A stretch of DNA of 64,000 bases, taken from NCBI RefSeq assembly GCF_900187855.1, contig NZ_FYEG01000005.1:62001-126000 (forward strand), given 5' to 3'. A program made the translations under genes and the position numbers. The notes beneath the pieces are model-generated. The model worked only from the letters and a program-made list of their open reading frames with translations, was not told the DNA's origin and did not search any database. The DNA is from Actinomyces minihominis. Lineage in GTDB: Bacteria > Actinomycetota > Actinomycetes > Actinomycetales > Actinomycetaceae. This document shows positions 17,914-28,064 of this stretch, piece by piece; position 1 is the stretch's first letter; each line of letters starts with the position of its first letter.

Positions 17914-17939
17914 GGCGACCGACAGGGCTGTCTGTCGCC
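17914..17939 (+). repeat. Inverted repeat upstream of pyrH
   Basis: GGCGACCGACAG and CTGTCTGTCGCC form two 12-base arms with one mismatch and only two bases between them. It lies about 36 bases before the pyrH start, in the likely promoter/leader, and could be a dyad operator or an RNA hairpin. Confidence 0.5.
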
Positions 17940-17975
17940 TAAACTTCTGCTCGTATGCCTATGGAAGGAGCCAGG

Positions 17976-18710
17976 ATGGCCAGCAAACGACGTAGGGTTC
18001 TGCTCAAGCTCTCGGGAGAAGTGTTCGGGGGCGGGAAGGTCGGCCTTGACCCCGAGGTGATCCGCCAGGTTGCAGAGCAGATTGTCGCAGCTGTGAGCGC
18101 GGGTGTCCAGGTTTCAGTTGTCGTTGGCGGCGGTAACTTCTATCGTGGAGCTGAGCTTTCCGAGTACGGGCTTGATCGTGCGCGTGCCGACTACATGGGC
18201 ATGCTGGGAACCGTCATGAACGCCCTTGCACTTCAAGACTTCCTGGACAAGGCGGGGGCAGCAACCCGCGTCCAGACGGCCATCACGATGACGCAGGTTG
18301 CCGAACCGTACATTCCCCTCAGAGCTATTCGGCACATGGAGAAGGGTCGTGTCGTAGTCTTTGGGGCTGGTTCAGGAATGCCCTTTTTCTCGACGGATAC
18401 CGTTGCTGCGCAGCGCGCCCTCGAAACCCACTGCGATGAGCTGCTGGTGGCAAAGAACGGCGTTGATGGCGTCTACACCGCGGACCCCAAGCTGGACCCA
18501 AACGCACAACTTTTGCAGACGCTCACATACGATGACGCATTGAAGGGTCAGCTTCGTGTCGTCGATGCAGCCGCATTCGCCCTCTGTCAAGAGAATGGAC
18601 TCTCAATGCGAGTCTTTGGCATGAATGAGCCGGGCAACATCACGCGGGCCCTCATGGGTGAGACAATCGGAACATTGGTGACCACCACTATCAACCAGGA
18701 TGGGAAGTAA
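17976..18710 (+). CDS. pyrH: Uridylate kinase
   Basis: Phosphorylates UMP to UDP in pyrimidine nucleotide synthesis; bacterial UMP kinases are hexamers of the amino-acid-kinase fold. Motifs seen are [45 protein letters not shown] and [11 protein letters not shown]-like [19 protein letters not shown]. The ATG at 17976 is chosen because GGAAGGAG lies just upstream; an in-frame ATG at 17955 is less well placed. The product has 244 residues. frr follows after four bases. Confidence 0.97.
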   Translation: MASKRRRVLLKLSGEVFGGGKVGLDPEVIRQVAEQIVAAVSAGVQVSVVVGGGNFYRGAELSEYGLDRARADYMGMLGTVMNALALQDFLDKAGAATRVQTAITMTQVAEPYIPLRAIRHMEKGRVVVFGAGSGMPFFSTDTVAAQRALETHCDELLVAKNGVDGVYTADPKLDPNAQLLQTLTYDDALKGQLRVVDAAAFALCQENGLSMRVFGMNEPGNITRALMGETIGTLVTTTINQDGK

Positions 18711-18714
18711 GACA

Positions 18715-19272
18715 GTGATTGACGAAATTCTCTTGGATACCGAAGACCGGATGGGTAAGGCCGTCGAAGCCACGCAGAACGATTTTGCGAGCATCCGGAC
18801 CGGCCGCGCTAACCCGGCCATGTTCACCTCGCTCATGGTTGACTATTACGGTGCACCGACGCCCCTCCAGCAGCTTGCGACGATCAACATCCCCGAGGCG
18901 CGTACCGTCCTCATTTCCCCGTTTGACCGCAATGCTGTCAACGAGATCATTCACGCTATTCGTGAGTCCGATCTCGGGGTGAATCCGAATGATGACGGCA
19001 AGGTTATTCGTGTCATTCTCCCGGCTCTCACAGAAGACCGCCGTAAGGAGTACGTCAAGCAGGCCAAGACTCGCGCAGAAGAGGGACGTATCGCCGTCCG
19101 TGCCATTAGGCGTAAATCGAAGGACCAGATCGAGACGTTGAAGAAGGACGGCGAGATTGGTGAGGACGAGGCCGAGCGTGCTGAGAAGGCACTCGAGGCC
19201 ACCACAAAGGAGTATGTCGACATGGTCGACGCCGCACTGGCATCGAAGGAAGCGGAACTTCTGACCGTCTAG
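18715..19272 (+). CDS. frr: Ribosome recycling factor
   Basis: Together with EF-G splits post-termination ribosomes. The GTG at 18715 gives exactly 185 residues, the same as the E. coli protein; an ATG at 18700 inside pyrH is rejected. Conserved segments are FASIRTGRANPAMF, YYGAPTPLQQLATI and LTEDRRKEYVKQAK in the helical hairpin. GGGA at 18702-18705 may be its ribosome-binding site, inside the pyrH end. It belongs to the pyrH-frr-cdsA-rlmN run of genes. Confidence 0.97.
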   Translation: MIDEILLDTEDRMGKAVEATQNDFASIRTGRANPAMFTSLMVDYYGAPTPLQQLATINIPEARTVLISPFDRNAVNEIIHAIRESDLGVNPNDDGKVIRVILPALTEDRRKEYVKQAKTRAEEGRIAVRAIRRKSKDQIETLKKDGEIGEDEAERAEKALEATTKEYVDMVDAALASKEAELLTV

Positions 19273-19323
19273 GTCACGCCAACCCACGACAATCTGTGAT
19301 CGACCAGTAGAAACTCCCGAGGA

Positions 19324-20214
19324 ATGAGCCAGAAAAACCAGTCCGTGTTGGCCCGGGTCTTCAACCCGGGTCCCACACCTGACACCACCCCCCTTCCAGC
19401 TACAGGGCGGGCGGGACGAAATCTGCCGGCTGCTGTCACATCCGGACTGATTCTCCTCACAACGGTTGCCCTGGCTCTTTTCTTTGCCCGAAATCTCTTC
19501 TTGGTTTTCGTTGGAATCCTCATAGTTCTTGCCACGTGGGAGATTGCGGGGGCCCTGGCTCGTAAGCAGCTGAATGTGGTCCTCATCCCGGTTTACCTGG
19601 GTGGGATCGCAATGTTTGTGGCGGGTTCCCTGGGGTCCGAGGAATGGGTCATGTACTCCATGTACCTGACCATTCTGGTGGCCACGGCCTGGAGGATCTT
19701 CGCGGTGGATATGCCAGGTCGTCCGATCATGGATGTGATGGCAACGATCTTCACCATTGTCTACATCCCGTTCATGGCTTCCTTTGTCGGCCTGATGTCT
19801 CAGCGGACTGATTCTCCGTGGCCCCTGGTGTTCTTTGTCGTTGTGGTGGTTTGCAACGATCTTGGAGGCTGGATGGCCGGTGTCATGTTTGGCAAGCACC
19901 CGATGGCTCCAAAGCTATCTCCGAAGAAGTCCTGGGAGGGTTTTGCCGGGTCGGTCATCATGTGTGGTGCGGCCGGCTGGGTGGCCACACTGGTGATGGG
20001 GATTGAATGGTGGTGGCTGTTCGTGTTCGCCGTGGCGGGCGCGGTACTGGGTACCCTTGGCGACCTTACAGAGTCACTGATCAAGCGTGACGTAGGTCTG
20101 AAAGATATGTCTTCTATCATGCCCGGGCACGGGGGTATTATGGATCGCCTTGATTCGCTGCTCTTCGCGGCTCCGGCATTTTTCCTGATTTACTCCCTAG
20201 CCCTAGGTTGGTAG
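19324..20214 (+). CDS. cdsA: Phosphatidate cytidylyltransferase
   Basis: Makes CDP-diacylglycerol, the precursor of all phospholipids, in the cytoplasmic membrane. The 296-residue protein has a cytoplasmic N-terminus rich in prolines and about seven hydrophobic segments. The CdsA signature near the C-terminus is clear: SPKKSWEGFAGS, then GDLTESLIKRDVGLKDMSSIMPGHGGIMDRLDS. Position downstream of frr is conserved. The end overlaps or abuts the rlmN start. Confidence 0.95.
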   Translation: MSQKNQSVLARVFNPGPTPDTTPLPATGRAGRNLPAAVTSGLILLTTVALALFFARNLFLVFVGILIVLATWEIAGALARKQLNVVLIPVYLGGIAMFVAGSLGSEEWVMYSMYLTILVATAWRIFAVDMPGRPIMDVMATIFTIVYIPFMASFVGLMSQRTDSPWPLVFFVVVVVCNDLGGWMAGVMFGKHPMAPKLSPKKSWEGFAGSVIMCGAAGWVATLVMGIEWWWLFVFAVAGAVLGTLGDLTESLIKRDVGLKDMSSIMPGHGGIMDRLDSLLFAAPAFFLIYSLALGW

Positions 20215-20219
20215 AAGAA

Positions 20220-21443
20220 GTGATTGAGCAACCCGGCAGGCGCAGAGAGGTACGCCCCACGGACCAGCCCCCCGAAGGTGCGGTTAGCCCCGATGCAAGA
20301 CCGGTCCTTAGCTTCACAGCCAAACGGCGTGGGAAGCCACCGGTTCACCTGGCTGACCTGGATATGGCAAAGCGTAAGGAGTGGGCCAAGGACCTGGGGA
20401 TTCCCGCGTTTCGCGCCGACCAGATGTCCCGCCACTACTTCTCACACAACCTGGCCGATCCAGCAGAGATGTCCGATCTTCCCGAAGCTGTTCGAGAGGG
20501 CGCGGCCAAGACCATGCTGCCGTCTCTTGTTACAGAAGCCAGCCGTCAGATTGCTGACGGGGGTGAAACAATCAAGACCCTGTGGCGCCTTTATGACGGT
20601 GTCCTCGTCGAGAGTGTGCTGATGGCATATCCGGATCGCGTCACCCTGTGTATTTCTTCGCAGGCCGGCTGCGGCATGGCATGTCCTTTCTGCGCAACCG
20701 GCCAGATGGGACTAACCCGAAATCTCTCTACCGCAGAGATCGTCGAGCAGGTGCGACTTGCCCGAGTTGAGTGCGAGTCAGGAAGTCTTCCCGGGGGGCC
20801 TCGAAACCTCACCAACGTTGTTTTCATGGGGATGGGTGAACCCCTGGCCAACATCCGTGCTGTTACGGAGACGCTTCACCGTCTGCTCGATCCCTCTCCT
20901 CAGGGGTTCGGTATGTCTGCGCGCAATGTCACCGTGTCCACAGTCGGCCTCGTTCCTGGAATCAGCAAACTGAAGACCCTGGGAATGCCGGTGACCCTGG
21001 CAGTTTCCCTGCATGCTCCCGATGATGACCTGCGGGACGAGCTCATTCCGATTAACTCCCGCTGGAAGGTGGGTGAGCTGCTTGATGCCGCACGCGCCTA
21101 CTTCGTTAAGACCGGCCGTCGGGTCTCCATCGAGTACGCCCTCATCCAGGATATGAACGATCAGCCGTGGCGCGCCGCACTCCTGGCGGATGAGTTAAAT
21201 AAGCGGGGACACGGATGGGCACACGTAAATCCGATCCCGCTCAACCCCACGCCAAACTCGATCTGGACTGCCTCGACGAGGGCGGCACAGAATGAGTTCG
21301 TACGCATCTTGCGTGACAATGGCATCCGGACAACGGTTCGCGATACTCGCGGTGCGGATATTGACGGCGCCTGCGGGCAACTTGCGACAAACTGGGCGCA
21401 GAAGAACGCCGAGAAGGCGACCGCCACAACCAAGGAGGACTGA
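20220..21443 (+). CDS. rlmN: 23S rRNA (adenine2503-C2)-methyltransferase RlmN
   Basis: A radical-SAM enzyme methylating C2 of A2503 in 23S rRNA and A37 in tRNA. The iron-sulphur motif CGMACPFCATG is present (CxxxCxxC), followed by GMGEPLANIRAV and the C-terminal catalytic-cysteine region DIDGACGQLA. Either a TTG at 20208 or the GTG at 20220 could start it; neither has a strong ribosome-binding site, and I prefer GTG. About 407 residues, slightly long because of a basic N-terminal extension. Its stop overlaps the next ATG (TGATG). Confidence 0.95.
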   Translation: MIEQPGRRREVRPTDQPPEGAVSPDARPVLSFTAKRRGKPPVHLADLDMAKRKEWAKDLGIPAFRADQMSRHYFSHNLADPAEMSDLPEAVREGAAKTMLPSLVTEASRQIADGGETIKTLWRLYDGVLVESVLMAYPDRVTLCISSQAGCGMACPFCATGQMGLTRNLSTAEIVEQVRLARVECESGSLPGGPRNLTNVVFMGMGEPLANIRAVTETLHRLLDPSPQGFGMSARNVTVSTVGLVPGISKLKTLGMPVTLAVSLHAPDDDLRDELIPINSRWKVGELLDAARAYFVKTGRRVSIEYALIQDMNDQPWRAALLADELNKRGHGWAHVNPIPLNPTPNSIWTASTRAAQNEFVRILRDNGIRTTVRDTRGADIDGACGQLATNWAQKNAEKATATTKED

Positions 21444-21997
21444 TGAGTGACCTGTTTCCCATGGTGAAGGGACTGTCTCGCGGCTACAACCCGGAGCAGG
21501 TGGATGCGTTTTTTGCAGAGTCCCGGACCGCCTATGAGGGCGGAGTCCCCGCAGACACATTCTCGGCGGAGCAGATCTACACCGCGGCTTTCGACCTGGT
21601 TCGCGGCGGCTACGACCCCAAGCCGGTTGATGCCGCTTTGAACCGGCTTGAGGCTGCCTTCATCCAGCGAGACCGGTCCAATTTCGTTGCCGAACACGGT
21701 GAGAACAAGTGGTTTGAGAAGATCGCCGATGATGCGACCGTCCTCTACCCCCGCCTACTTAGGCCGCAGGGGGACCGTTTCCTGCACCCCGAGGGACGTG
21801 CGCGGGGCTACTCAGCAGTCGAGGTCGATGCATTTCTCGATCGTATTGCAGCGTTCTTTGACGACCGCGACAACGTCACTGAGGCAGCGATAAGGACGGT
21901 CACCTTCAAGTCAGCGCGCGGTGAAGCCGCTTATAACGAGGCTCAGGTTGATGCATTTCTAGGGGCTGCTACCCGGGTCTTGATGGCGGTCTCGTGA
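21443..21997 (+). CDS. DivIVA-domain-repeat protein
   Basis: A 184-residue protein composed mainly of four short DivIVA-like motifs: RGYNPEQVDAFF (from residue 13), GGYDPKPVDAAL (55), RGYSAVEVDAFL (121) and AAYNEAQVDAFL (162). In DivIVA/Wag31 this GY-x(4)-VD-x(3) motif marks the membrane-binding N-terminal coiled coil. No long coiled coil follows here, so it is not Wag31 itself. Small DivIVA-domain proteins occur near dxr in actinobacteria. The gene overlaps rlmN upstream and dxr downstream, so it is fully coupled. The role is unknown; association with the cell pole is only an inference. Confidence 0.75.
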   Translation: MSDLFPMVKGLSRGYNPEQVDAFFAESRTAYEGGVPADTFSAEQIYTAAFDLVRGGYDPKPVDAALNRLEAAFIQRDRSNFVAEHGENKWFEKIADDATVLYPRLLRPQGDRFLHPEGRARGYSAVEVDAFLDRIAAFFDDRDNVTEAAIRTVTFKSARGEAAYNEAQVDAFLGAATRVLMAVS

Positions 21998-23250
21998 CCG
22001 CAGTTTCACCGATTCAGGTCACCATCCTGGGATCGACAGGCTCAATTGGGACGCAGGCTCTAGAGGTTGTTGATAGGCATGCTGATCGGTTCGAGGTCGT
22101 TGGTCTCGCTGCGGGGGGTTCTAACCTGGCGCTGCTCTCGGAGCAGGTGATTAGGTTTCGTCCCTCCGTGGTTGCGGTGGCTCGGCAGCTGAGTGCCGCG
22201 GAACTGACCGACTCGAACACGGAGGCCTCCCTGCTGGCGGTGGCGTGCCACAGGACCGGATCAGAGCTGATCTCCGGAACTGCAGCGACGGAGGAGGTCG
22301 CGGGGCGTTTCCCCGGAACTACCGTCCTCAACGGGGTCACCGGAGGGGTGGGTCTCGCCTCCACGTTAGAGGCGCTGCGGGCCGGGAGCCGTCTTGCCCT
22401 CGCTAACAAGGAGTCCCTGGTCGTCGGTGGTTCACTGGTCAATGCGGCCATCCAGTACCCGGGCCAGATCGTTCCCGTTGACTCCGAGCACTCCGCCCTT
22501 GCCCAAGCCCTCCTTAGTGGAGTCCACGAGAAGGGCATGGTCTCACCTGTCATCACGGGCCGCAGTGAACTGCACTCGTTGGTTTTGACCGCTTCCGGCG
22601 GTCCATTTCGGGGAAAGAAGCGTGCGGAGCTGGAGAATGTGACGGCCAGTGAAGCGCTGGCACATCCGACCTGGGCCATGGGGCCGGTCGTGACCGTGAA
22701 CTCCTCAACCCTGATGAACAAGGGTCTGGAGTTGATTGAGGCCGCGCTGCTCTTTGATGTGGCACCACAGCAGATCACGCCGGTGGTCCACCCCCAGTCG
22801 ATCATTCACTCCATGGTGACCTGGCAGGATGGCTCAACCATTGCTCAGGCCTCCTACCCGGATATGCGTCTTCCGATCGCTCTCGGTTTGGACTGGCATA
22901 CCCATATGAAGGACATTGGTCGGCCTCTCGAATGGGAGAGCCCGACTGCGTGGACCTTCGAACCGGTGGACAACGCGACCTTCCCCGCATTGGGACTGGC
23001 TCGCGACGCACTGCTTGCGTCGGCTACGCACCCCAGTGTTCTGAACGCTGCAAACGAGGTGGCGGTTGACGCATTTCTTCGGGGAATGACGCCGTGGACA
23101 GCAATTGTTGACACGGTTGAGGAAGTTCTTTCTGAACACACCGGAGTTACGGACCCAACATTCGAGGACGTGCTCGGAACCCAGGAGTGGGCTTTCGCGC
23201 GATCCTCCGAGCTGCTTGGATTGGATCAACTTCGAACCAGTCTGGATTAG
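21994..23250 (+). CDS. dxr: 1-deoxy-D-xylulose 5-phosphate reductoisomerase
   Basis: Second enzyme of the MEP isoprenoid pathway; converts DXP to MEP with NADPH and a divalent metal. NADPH-binding GSTGSIGTQALEV is at the N-terminus. Active-site motifs include ALANKESLV, VDSEHSALAQ (metal ligands), TASGGPFRG and MGPVVTVNSSTLMNKGLE. The product is 418 residues, slightly long. It starts with GTG overlapping the previous stop by four bases. Grouping with rseP and ispG is the standard actinobacterial order. Confidence 0.97.
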   Translation: MTAVSPIQVTILGSTGSIGTQALEVVDRHADRFEVVGLAAGGSNLALLSEQVIRFRPSVVAVARQLSAAELTDSNTEASLLAVACHRTGSELISGTAATEEVAGRFPGTTVLNGVTGGVGLASTLEALRAGSRLALANKESLVVGGSLVNAAIQYPGQIVPVDSEHSALAQALLSGVHEKGMVSPVITGRSELHSLVLTASGGPFRGKKRAELENVTASEALAHPTWAMGPVVTVNSSTLMNKGLELIEAALLFDVAPQQITPVVHPQSIIHSMVTWQDGSTIAQASYPDMRLPIALGLDWHTHMKDIGRPLEWESPTAWTFEPVDNATFPALGLARDALLASATHPSVLNAANEVAVDAFLRGMTPWTAIVDTVEEVLSEHTGVTDPTFEDVLGTQEWAFARSSELLGLDQLRTSLD

Positions 23251-23253
23251 CGC

Positions 23254-24504
23254 GTGTTCCTTCTTGGTCTTTTCATCCTTGTCGCAGGACTGCTGATCTC
23301 CGTTGCTCTTCACGAACTCGGGCACATGCTTCCTGCGAAGAAGTTTGGCGCCCTGGTCCCGGAGTACTGGATCGGGTTTGGTCCGACGCTGTGGAAGACC
23401 AAGAAGAAGGGGACGACCTACGGGCTGAAGGCGCTCCCGCTCGGGGGATTCGTACGGATTCTCGGAATGTTTTACCCCGATGGAAAGGGACCCAAGGTCA
23501 AGCGTGACGGGCGTGAGACCCTGGCTGAGATGGCACGCCAGCAGTCCCGTCTGGAGCTGGATGAAGCCGCTGCTGAGGGAATGCGGGGCGTGCCGTTCTA
23601 TGCCCTATCAACACCAAAGAAGCTGATCATTATGCTCGGTGGGCCGGTCATGAACCTGCTCATTGCGGTGCTCCTGGTTGCCATTGTGACGCTTGGAATC
23701 GGCTGGAACGCCCCCTCGACCACCATTGCTGAAGTGCCGACTTCCGAGGGGGCAGGGGAGTCCGCGGCGATGGCAGCCGGGATCGAACCCGGGGACACCA
23801 TCACTTCGTGGAATGGGAAACCCATCTCCTCATGGCAGGGTCTCACCGAGCAAATTCAGGCGACCTCGCAACCGGTTGAGGTCGTAGTTGAGCGTGACGG
23901 ACAGCTTCTGACGCTGACGGCTGAGCCCACGATCGCGGAGGACGGGTCACGCTACCTCGGTGTTGTCAGCGCCGTTGAGCGCCAGAGGGGCACAGTCGGC
24001 GATGTGGCTTCAACGATCTGGATGCAGACGAAGCTCACCGGGCAGGCGGTGGTTGCACTCCCGGTCAGTCTCTACGAGTTGACGACCTCGTTCTTCACGG
24101 GTGAGGAGAGGGACCAAAGCGGAGTACTCTCCATCGTCGGAGTCGCGCGTCTGGCCGGGGAGATTACCGGGACGCCCTCAACTACAGGTGGCGAGGGCGG
24201 ACTTCCCTCCGGGGTCTCGTTCCTGGATCGCGCAGGATTGATGTTGTCGCTGCTCGGCGCCCTGAACATGGCCCTGTTCATCTTCAACCTGATTCCGCTT
24301 CCACCCCTTGACGGAGGCCATGTGGTTGGGGCGCTGTGGGGCGGGTTGCGAAACACCTTCGCGAAGTTGCGGGGCAAACCGAAGCCCCTACCGGCCGATA
24401 CGGCGCGCATGGTGCCGGTTTCCTATGTCGTTTTCGCGGTTCTTATGGTGATGACGCTCATCCTGGTCGTCGCTGATCTCGTGAAGCCAATTACGTTCGT
24501 GTAA
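23254..24504 (+). CDS. rseP: Site-2 metalloprotease (RseP/Rip1 family, M50)
   Basis: An intramembrane zinc protease that cleaves anti-sigma factors and other single-pass proteins. The zinc motif HELGH is at residues 20-24 in the first membrane helix; a central PDZ domain ([19 protein letters not shown]) follows, and the third ligand lies in [18 protein letters not shown]. The 416-residue length fits the mycobacterial Rip1 group. GTG start three bases after dxr. The position between dxr and ispG is conserved. Its substrates here are not known. Confidence 0.95.
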   Translation: MFLLGLFILVAGLLISVALHELGHMLPAKKFGALVPEYWIGFGPTLWKTKKKGTTYGLKALPLGGFVRILGMFYPDGKGPKVKRDGRETLAEMARQQSRLELDEAAAEGMRGVPFYALSTPKKLIIMLGGPVMNLLIAVLLVAIVTLGIGWNAPSTTIAEVPTSEGAGESAAMAAGIEPGDTITSWNGKPISSWQGLTEQIQATSQPVEVVVERDGQLLTLTAEPTIAEDGSRYLGVVSAVERQRGTVGDVASTIWMQTKLTGQAVVALPVSLYELTTSFFTGEERDQSGVLSIVGVARLAGEITGTPSTTGGEGGLPSGVSFLDRAGLMLSLLGALNMALFIFNLIPLPPLDGGHVVGALWGGLRNTFAKLRGKPKPLPADTARMVPVSYVVFAVLMVMTLILVVADLVKPITFV

Positions 24505-24520
24505 CCAGTTGTCTAACAGG

Positions 24521-24529
24521 TGGGATAAT
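24521..24529 (+). promoter_or_regulatory. Extended -10 promoter giving a probably leaderless ispG mRNA
   Basis: TG-G-GATAAT is an extended -10 element. The expected transcription start lies about six to seven bases downstream, at or next to the ispG GTG at 24536. No Shine-Dalgarno sequence is present, which fits leaderless initiation. Confidence 0.55.
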
Positions 24530-24535
24530 GCAGTT

Positions 24536-25684
24536 GTGAGTCAAGTTTCGCTAGGTATGCCCAAGGTCAAAGACACGCCCTTCCCCCGGAAGAAGACGCG
24601 TCTAATCAACGTCGGATCCGTCCCGGTAGGTGGTGGCAGCCCAATTTCGGTGCAGTCAATGACCACTACTAAGACGTACGACATCGGCGCCACGCTGCAG
24701 CAGATTGCTGAGCTGACCGCCGCCGGATGCGACATCGTACGGGTGGCCTGTCCCACTGACAAGGATGCAGAGGCTCTGCCGATCATTGCCCGGCAGTCAA
24801 CGATTCCAGTAATCGCCGATATCCACTTTCAGCCCCGGTACGTCTTCCAGGCCATCGAGGCCGGTTGTGCTGCGGTGCGCGTCAACCCGGGAAACATCCG
24901 TAGGTTTGACGACCAGGTCGGAGAGATCGTGAAGGCGGCAGCCGACCACGGCACGTCGCTGCGCATCGGAGTGAATGCGGGTTCACTCGATCGACGCATG
25001 TACGCCAAGTACGGCGGGGTGACTCCCGAGGCACTGGTTGAGTCGGCTGTCTGGGAAGCATCCCTGTTTGAAGAGCACGGCTTCCACGACTTCAAGATCT
25101 CGGTTAAGCACAATGACCCGGTCACGATGATCAGGGCCTATGAACTTCTCTCCGAGGCGGGGGACTGGCCCCTTCACCTGGGGGTGACTGAAGCCGGCCC
25201 AGCCTTCCAGGGGACCATCAAGTCTGCCACCGCTTTCGGAGCCCTCCTTCGTGAGGGCATCGGCGACACCATTCGTGTTTCGCTTTCTGCGCCACCCGTG
25301 GAAGAGGTCAAAGTGGGACTGCAGATCCTGCAGTCGATGGGTCTGCGTGAGCGTACCCTGGAGATCGTTTCATGCCCTTCCTGTGGTAGAGCCCAGGTTG
25401 ATGTCTACACCCTCGCCGAAGAGGTTACTGAAGGACTGAAGGACCTCACGGTTCCCCTGCGCGTCGCTGTGATGGGTTGTGTAGTGAACGGTCCGGGTGA
25501 AGCTCGAGAAGCTGATCTCGGTGTGGCCTCGGGTAACGGCAAGGGTCAGATCTTTATCAAGGGCAAGGTCGTCGAGACGGTTCCCGAGGACCAGATTGTT
25601 GAAACGCTGATTCGCCACGCCAACGCGCTCGCGGAGGAAATGGGGCTTGAAGCCGGAGAGGGAGAGGTCGAGGTCATTGCGTAA
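24536..25684 (+). CDS. ispG: (E)-4-hydroxy-3-methylbut-2-enyl-diphosphate synthase
   Basis: The iron-sulphur enzyme that converts MEcPP to HMBPP in the MEP pathway. The TIM-barrel part contains [27 protein letters not shown] and RVNPGNIR. The cluster-binding C-terminus has [11 protein letters not shown] and [12 protein letters not shown], giving the CxxC plus C plus E ligand set. The GTG at 24536 is preferred because it follows a -10 element directly; an in-frame TTG at 24509 is rejected. The length of about 382 residues is typical. Confidence 0.96.
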   Translation: MSQVSLGMPKVKDTPFPRKKTRLINVGSVPVGGGSPISVQSMTTTKTYDIGATLQQIAELTAAGCDIVRVACPTDKDAEALPIIARQSTIPVIADIHFQPRYVFQAIEAGCAAVRVNPGNIRRFDDQVGEIVKAAADHGTSLRIGVNAGSLDRRMYAKYGGVTPEALVESAVWEASLFEEHGFHDFKISVKHNDPVTMIRAYELLSEAGDWPLHLGVTEAGPAFQGTIKSATAFGALLREGIGDTIRVSLSAPPVEEVKVGLQILQSMGLRERTLEIVSCPSCGRAQVDVYTLAEEVTEGLKDLTVPLRVAVMGCVVNGPGEAREADLGVASGNGKGQIFIKGKVVETVPEDQIVETLIRHANALAEEMGLEAGEGEVEVIA

Positions 25685-26213
25685 TCTGACCAGGTCACTT
25701 CTTATGACCGGGGTGGCAGTTGGCGCTGTCACCTACTTCGGGTTTCCTGCGCGTCTTGGACTCACTAAGTCCCAAACGCAGGTGTCGATGCCCGGGGACC
25801 TAGAACTGCCCACTGCGCAGATTCAGGGTGATCGTGCGCTGGTTGTCGAGGTCGAACCGGCAGTTATCTGGCCAGCTGTCCTCGAACTGAAAGAGACCTA
25901 CGAGAAGCTGCTTGGAACGCGCCTTGAGGTCGTGTACCGGGAGGCCCCGGCCCTGATCGTCTGGCAGACAGTACCGCCGGTTCGAGTCGAAGAGAAGGAC
26001 ATGGACCTGTTCACCGCCTCGATTGCGGTTGCTTTGCGACCTGCGGGCGGAGCCACTTTGATCCAGGTCCGCGAGCGGTATCTGGTCCATGAGCCCAGGT
26101 TTGGGCGCGCGGCCGCCAAGCTGGCACTAACTGCAAGCGCCGGCATCGTCGGCCTCAAGCTACGTAGCATCCGGCGCACCGTAACGGACGCTTCGCCCTC
26201 GCAGGACAAGTAG
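25677..26213 (+). CDS. Hypothetical protein between ispG and proS
   Basis: I do not recognise this gene with confidence. The product has about 178 residues, with one hydrophobic N-terminal stretch ([17 protein letters not shown]) that could be a signal anchor. The body ([20 protein letters not shown] onward, ending with an alanine/leucine-rich helix and a basic tail) has the feel of an SRPBCC-type polyketide-cyclase fold, but this is a guess. The start is uncertain: TTG at 25677 follows GAGGTCGAGG; ATG 25734-region alternatives exist. It overlaps ispG slightly and ends seven bases before proS, so it is likely co-transcribed with both. Confidence 0.6.
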   Translation: MRNLTRSLLMTGVAVGAVTYFGFPARLGLTKSQTQVSMPGDLELPTAQIQGDRALVVEVEPAVIWPAVLELKETYEKLLGTRLEVVYREAPALIVWQTVPPVRVEEKDMDLFTASIAVALRPAGGATLIQVRERYLVHEPRFGRAAAKLALTASAGIVGLKLRSIRRTVTDASPSQDK

Positions 26214-26220
26214 GAGTCAC

Positions 26221-28059
26221 ATGCTCACAACAATGCAGCAGCTGTTCGTAAAGACGCTGCGAGAGGATCCGGCTGAGGCCGAGCTAGAGAGCCATAAGCT
26301 GCTGGTTCGCGCTGGGTACATCCGCCGCGTCGCACCCGGTATCTACACCTGGCTTCCGCTGGGCCTGAAGGTTCTGCGTAAAGTCGAGACCGTGATACGT
26401 GAGGAGATGGCTCGCGCTGGTGCCCAGGAGGTCCTTTTCTCTGGACTGCTCCCAGCTGAGCCCTACAAGCTCACGAACCGGTGGGAAGAGTACGGGCCCA
26501 ACCTTTTCCGTCTGAAGGATCGCCGAGGTAACGACTACTTGCTGGCACCGACCCATGAGGAGATGTTCACCCTCCTAGTCAAAGAGATGGTTTCCTCCTA
26601 CAAGGAGTTACCGCTAACGCTCTACCAGATTCAGACCAAGTTCCGTGACGAAGCCCGGGCCCGCGGTGGCCTCCTGCGCGGTCGCGAGTTCTCGATGAAG
26701 GATGCCTACAGCTTCGACCTCACTGATGATCAACTCAATGATTCCTACCAGGCCCAGCGGGATGCGTATGAGCGCATCTTTACTCGTCTGGGACTGCCCT
26801 ACGTGATAGTTTCTGCGATGTCCGGGGCAATGGGCGGATCGAAGTCAGAAGAGTTCCTCATGCCCAGCCCGGTCGGAGAGGATACCTTTGTGACCTCTCC
26901 GGGCGGCTATGTTGCGAACTCAGAGGCAGTCACGACGCCCTCGCCTGAACCTCTACCAACTGAGGGACTTCCAGAGGCCATCCTCGTTGACACGCCAGGG
27001 GCGGACACAATCGAAACCCTGGTTGAGGCCGTCAACGCGGCGGCTCCGCGTGAGGATCGTCCGTGGCAGGCAGCAGACACCCTGAAGAATGTTGTCTTCG
27101 CAGTGACTGACGGTAATGGTAACCGCGAAGTGATCGTTGTGGGAGTGCCCGGTGACCGTGAGGTTGATACCGCGCGGCTCGAGGCATCTCTGGCTCCACT
27201 TGAGGTCGAGGTTGCTACCGAGGAGGACTTCAAGAAACACCCCGAGCTGGTGGCCGGCTACATCGGCCCCGAAGCTATCGGTCCGAACTCACCGGCGAGA
27301 GTGGTTGCTGAGGACGGCAGTGTGACGGGTTCGGTGAGGTACCTGGTTGACCCCCGTATCGCAGTGGGAACGGTGTGGATCTCGGGCGCAAACAGCGTTG
27401 ATCAGCATGTGATTGGCCTGGTTCGCGGGCGCGATTTCGAGGTCGATGGCTACATTGAAGCCTCTGATGTTCGTGAGGGCGATCCGGCTCCCGATGGTTC
27501 CGGTCCCCTTAGTCTCCACCGTGGCATCGAGATCGGACACATCTTCCAGCTGGGGCGCAAGTACGCGGAAGCTCTCGGTTTGAAGGTCCTGGATGAGAAT
27601 GGTAAGGCACGTACTGTCACCATGGGCTCCTACGGGATTGGTGTCTCACGCGCCCTAGCTTCGCTGGCACAGGTGACCCACGACGACAAGGGGCTGGCAT
27701 GGCCGGCTTCCGTGGCTCCGTTCGATGTTCAGGTCATCGTTGCCGGCAAGGGCGAAGAGCTGGAGACAGCTGCCGTTACCCTCGCTGAAGATCTTGACGC
27801 CTCGGGTCTCGACGTCCTCCTGGATGATCGACGTCAGGCCTCCGCCGGGGTCAAGTTCGCCGATGCGGAGCTCCTGGGGGTCCCCCTGGCGGTTGTGGTT
27901 GGTCGAGGGATCAAGAACGGAGTGGTTGAGATTCGGGAACGTCGCTCAGGAGAGCGAACCGAAGTCAAGGTTGAGGACGCATTCATCTCACTCACCGAGG
28001 CACACAATAGGCTTATCGCATCTGACAGTGTGGCTCTCGGGAACCTGGAAGGGAACTAG
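26221..28059 (+). CDS. proS: Prolyl-tRNA synthetase, bacterial type with editing domain
   Basis: Charges tRNA-Pro and hydrolyses mischarged Ala-tRNA-Pro. The class II core starts [25 protein letters not shown] and includes [24 protein letters not shown] (motif 2 region) and [14 protein letters not shown] (motif 3). Between them lies the INS/YbaK-like editing insertion from about residue 225 to 410. The anticodon-binding domain ends the chain. The 612-residue length is slightly longer than E. coli ProS (572). Its start follows AGGAG. def follows after five bases. Confidence 0.97.
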   Translation: MLTTMQQLFVKTLREDPAEAELESHKLLVRAGYIRRVAPGIYTWLPLGLKVLRKVETVIREEMARAGAQEVLFSGLLPAEPYKLTNRWEEYGPNLFRLKDRRGNDYLLAPTHEEMFTLLVKEMVSSYKELPLTLYQIQTKFRDEARARGGLLRGREFSMKDAYSFDLTDDQLNDSYQAQRDAYERIFTRLGLPYVIVSAMSGAMGGSKSEEFLMPSPVGEDTFVTSPGGYVANSEAVTTPSPEPLPTEGLPEAILVDTPGADTIETLVEAVNAAAPREDRPWQAADTLKNVVFAVTDGNGNREVIVVGVPGDREVDTARLEASLAPLEVEVATEEDFKKHPELVAGYIGPEAIGPNSPARVVAEDGSVTGSVRYLVDPRIAVGTVWISGANSVDQHVIGLVRGRDFEVDGYIEASDVREGDPAPDGSGPLSLHRGIEIGHIFQLGRKYAEALGLKVLDENGKARTVTMGSYGIGVSRALASLAQVTHDDKGLAWPASVAPFDVQVIVAGKGEELETAAVTLAEDLDASGLDVLLDDRRQASAGVKFADAELLGVPLAVVVGRGIKNGVVEIRERRSGERTEVKVEDAFISLTEAHNRLIASDSVALGNLEGN

Positions 28060-28064
28060 ACCGG

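Noticed and set aside
18691-19899. 402-codon minus-strand open frame
   Set aside because: Antisense to frr and cdsA; composition (His/Gly/Arg-rich) is typical of a shadow frame.
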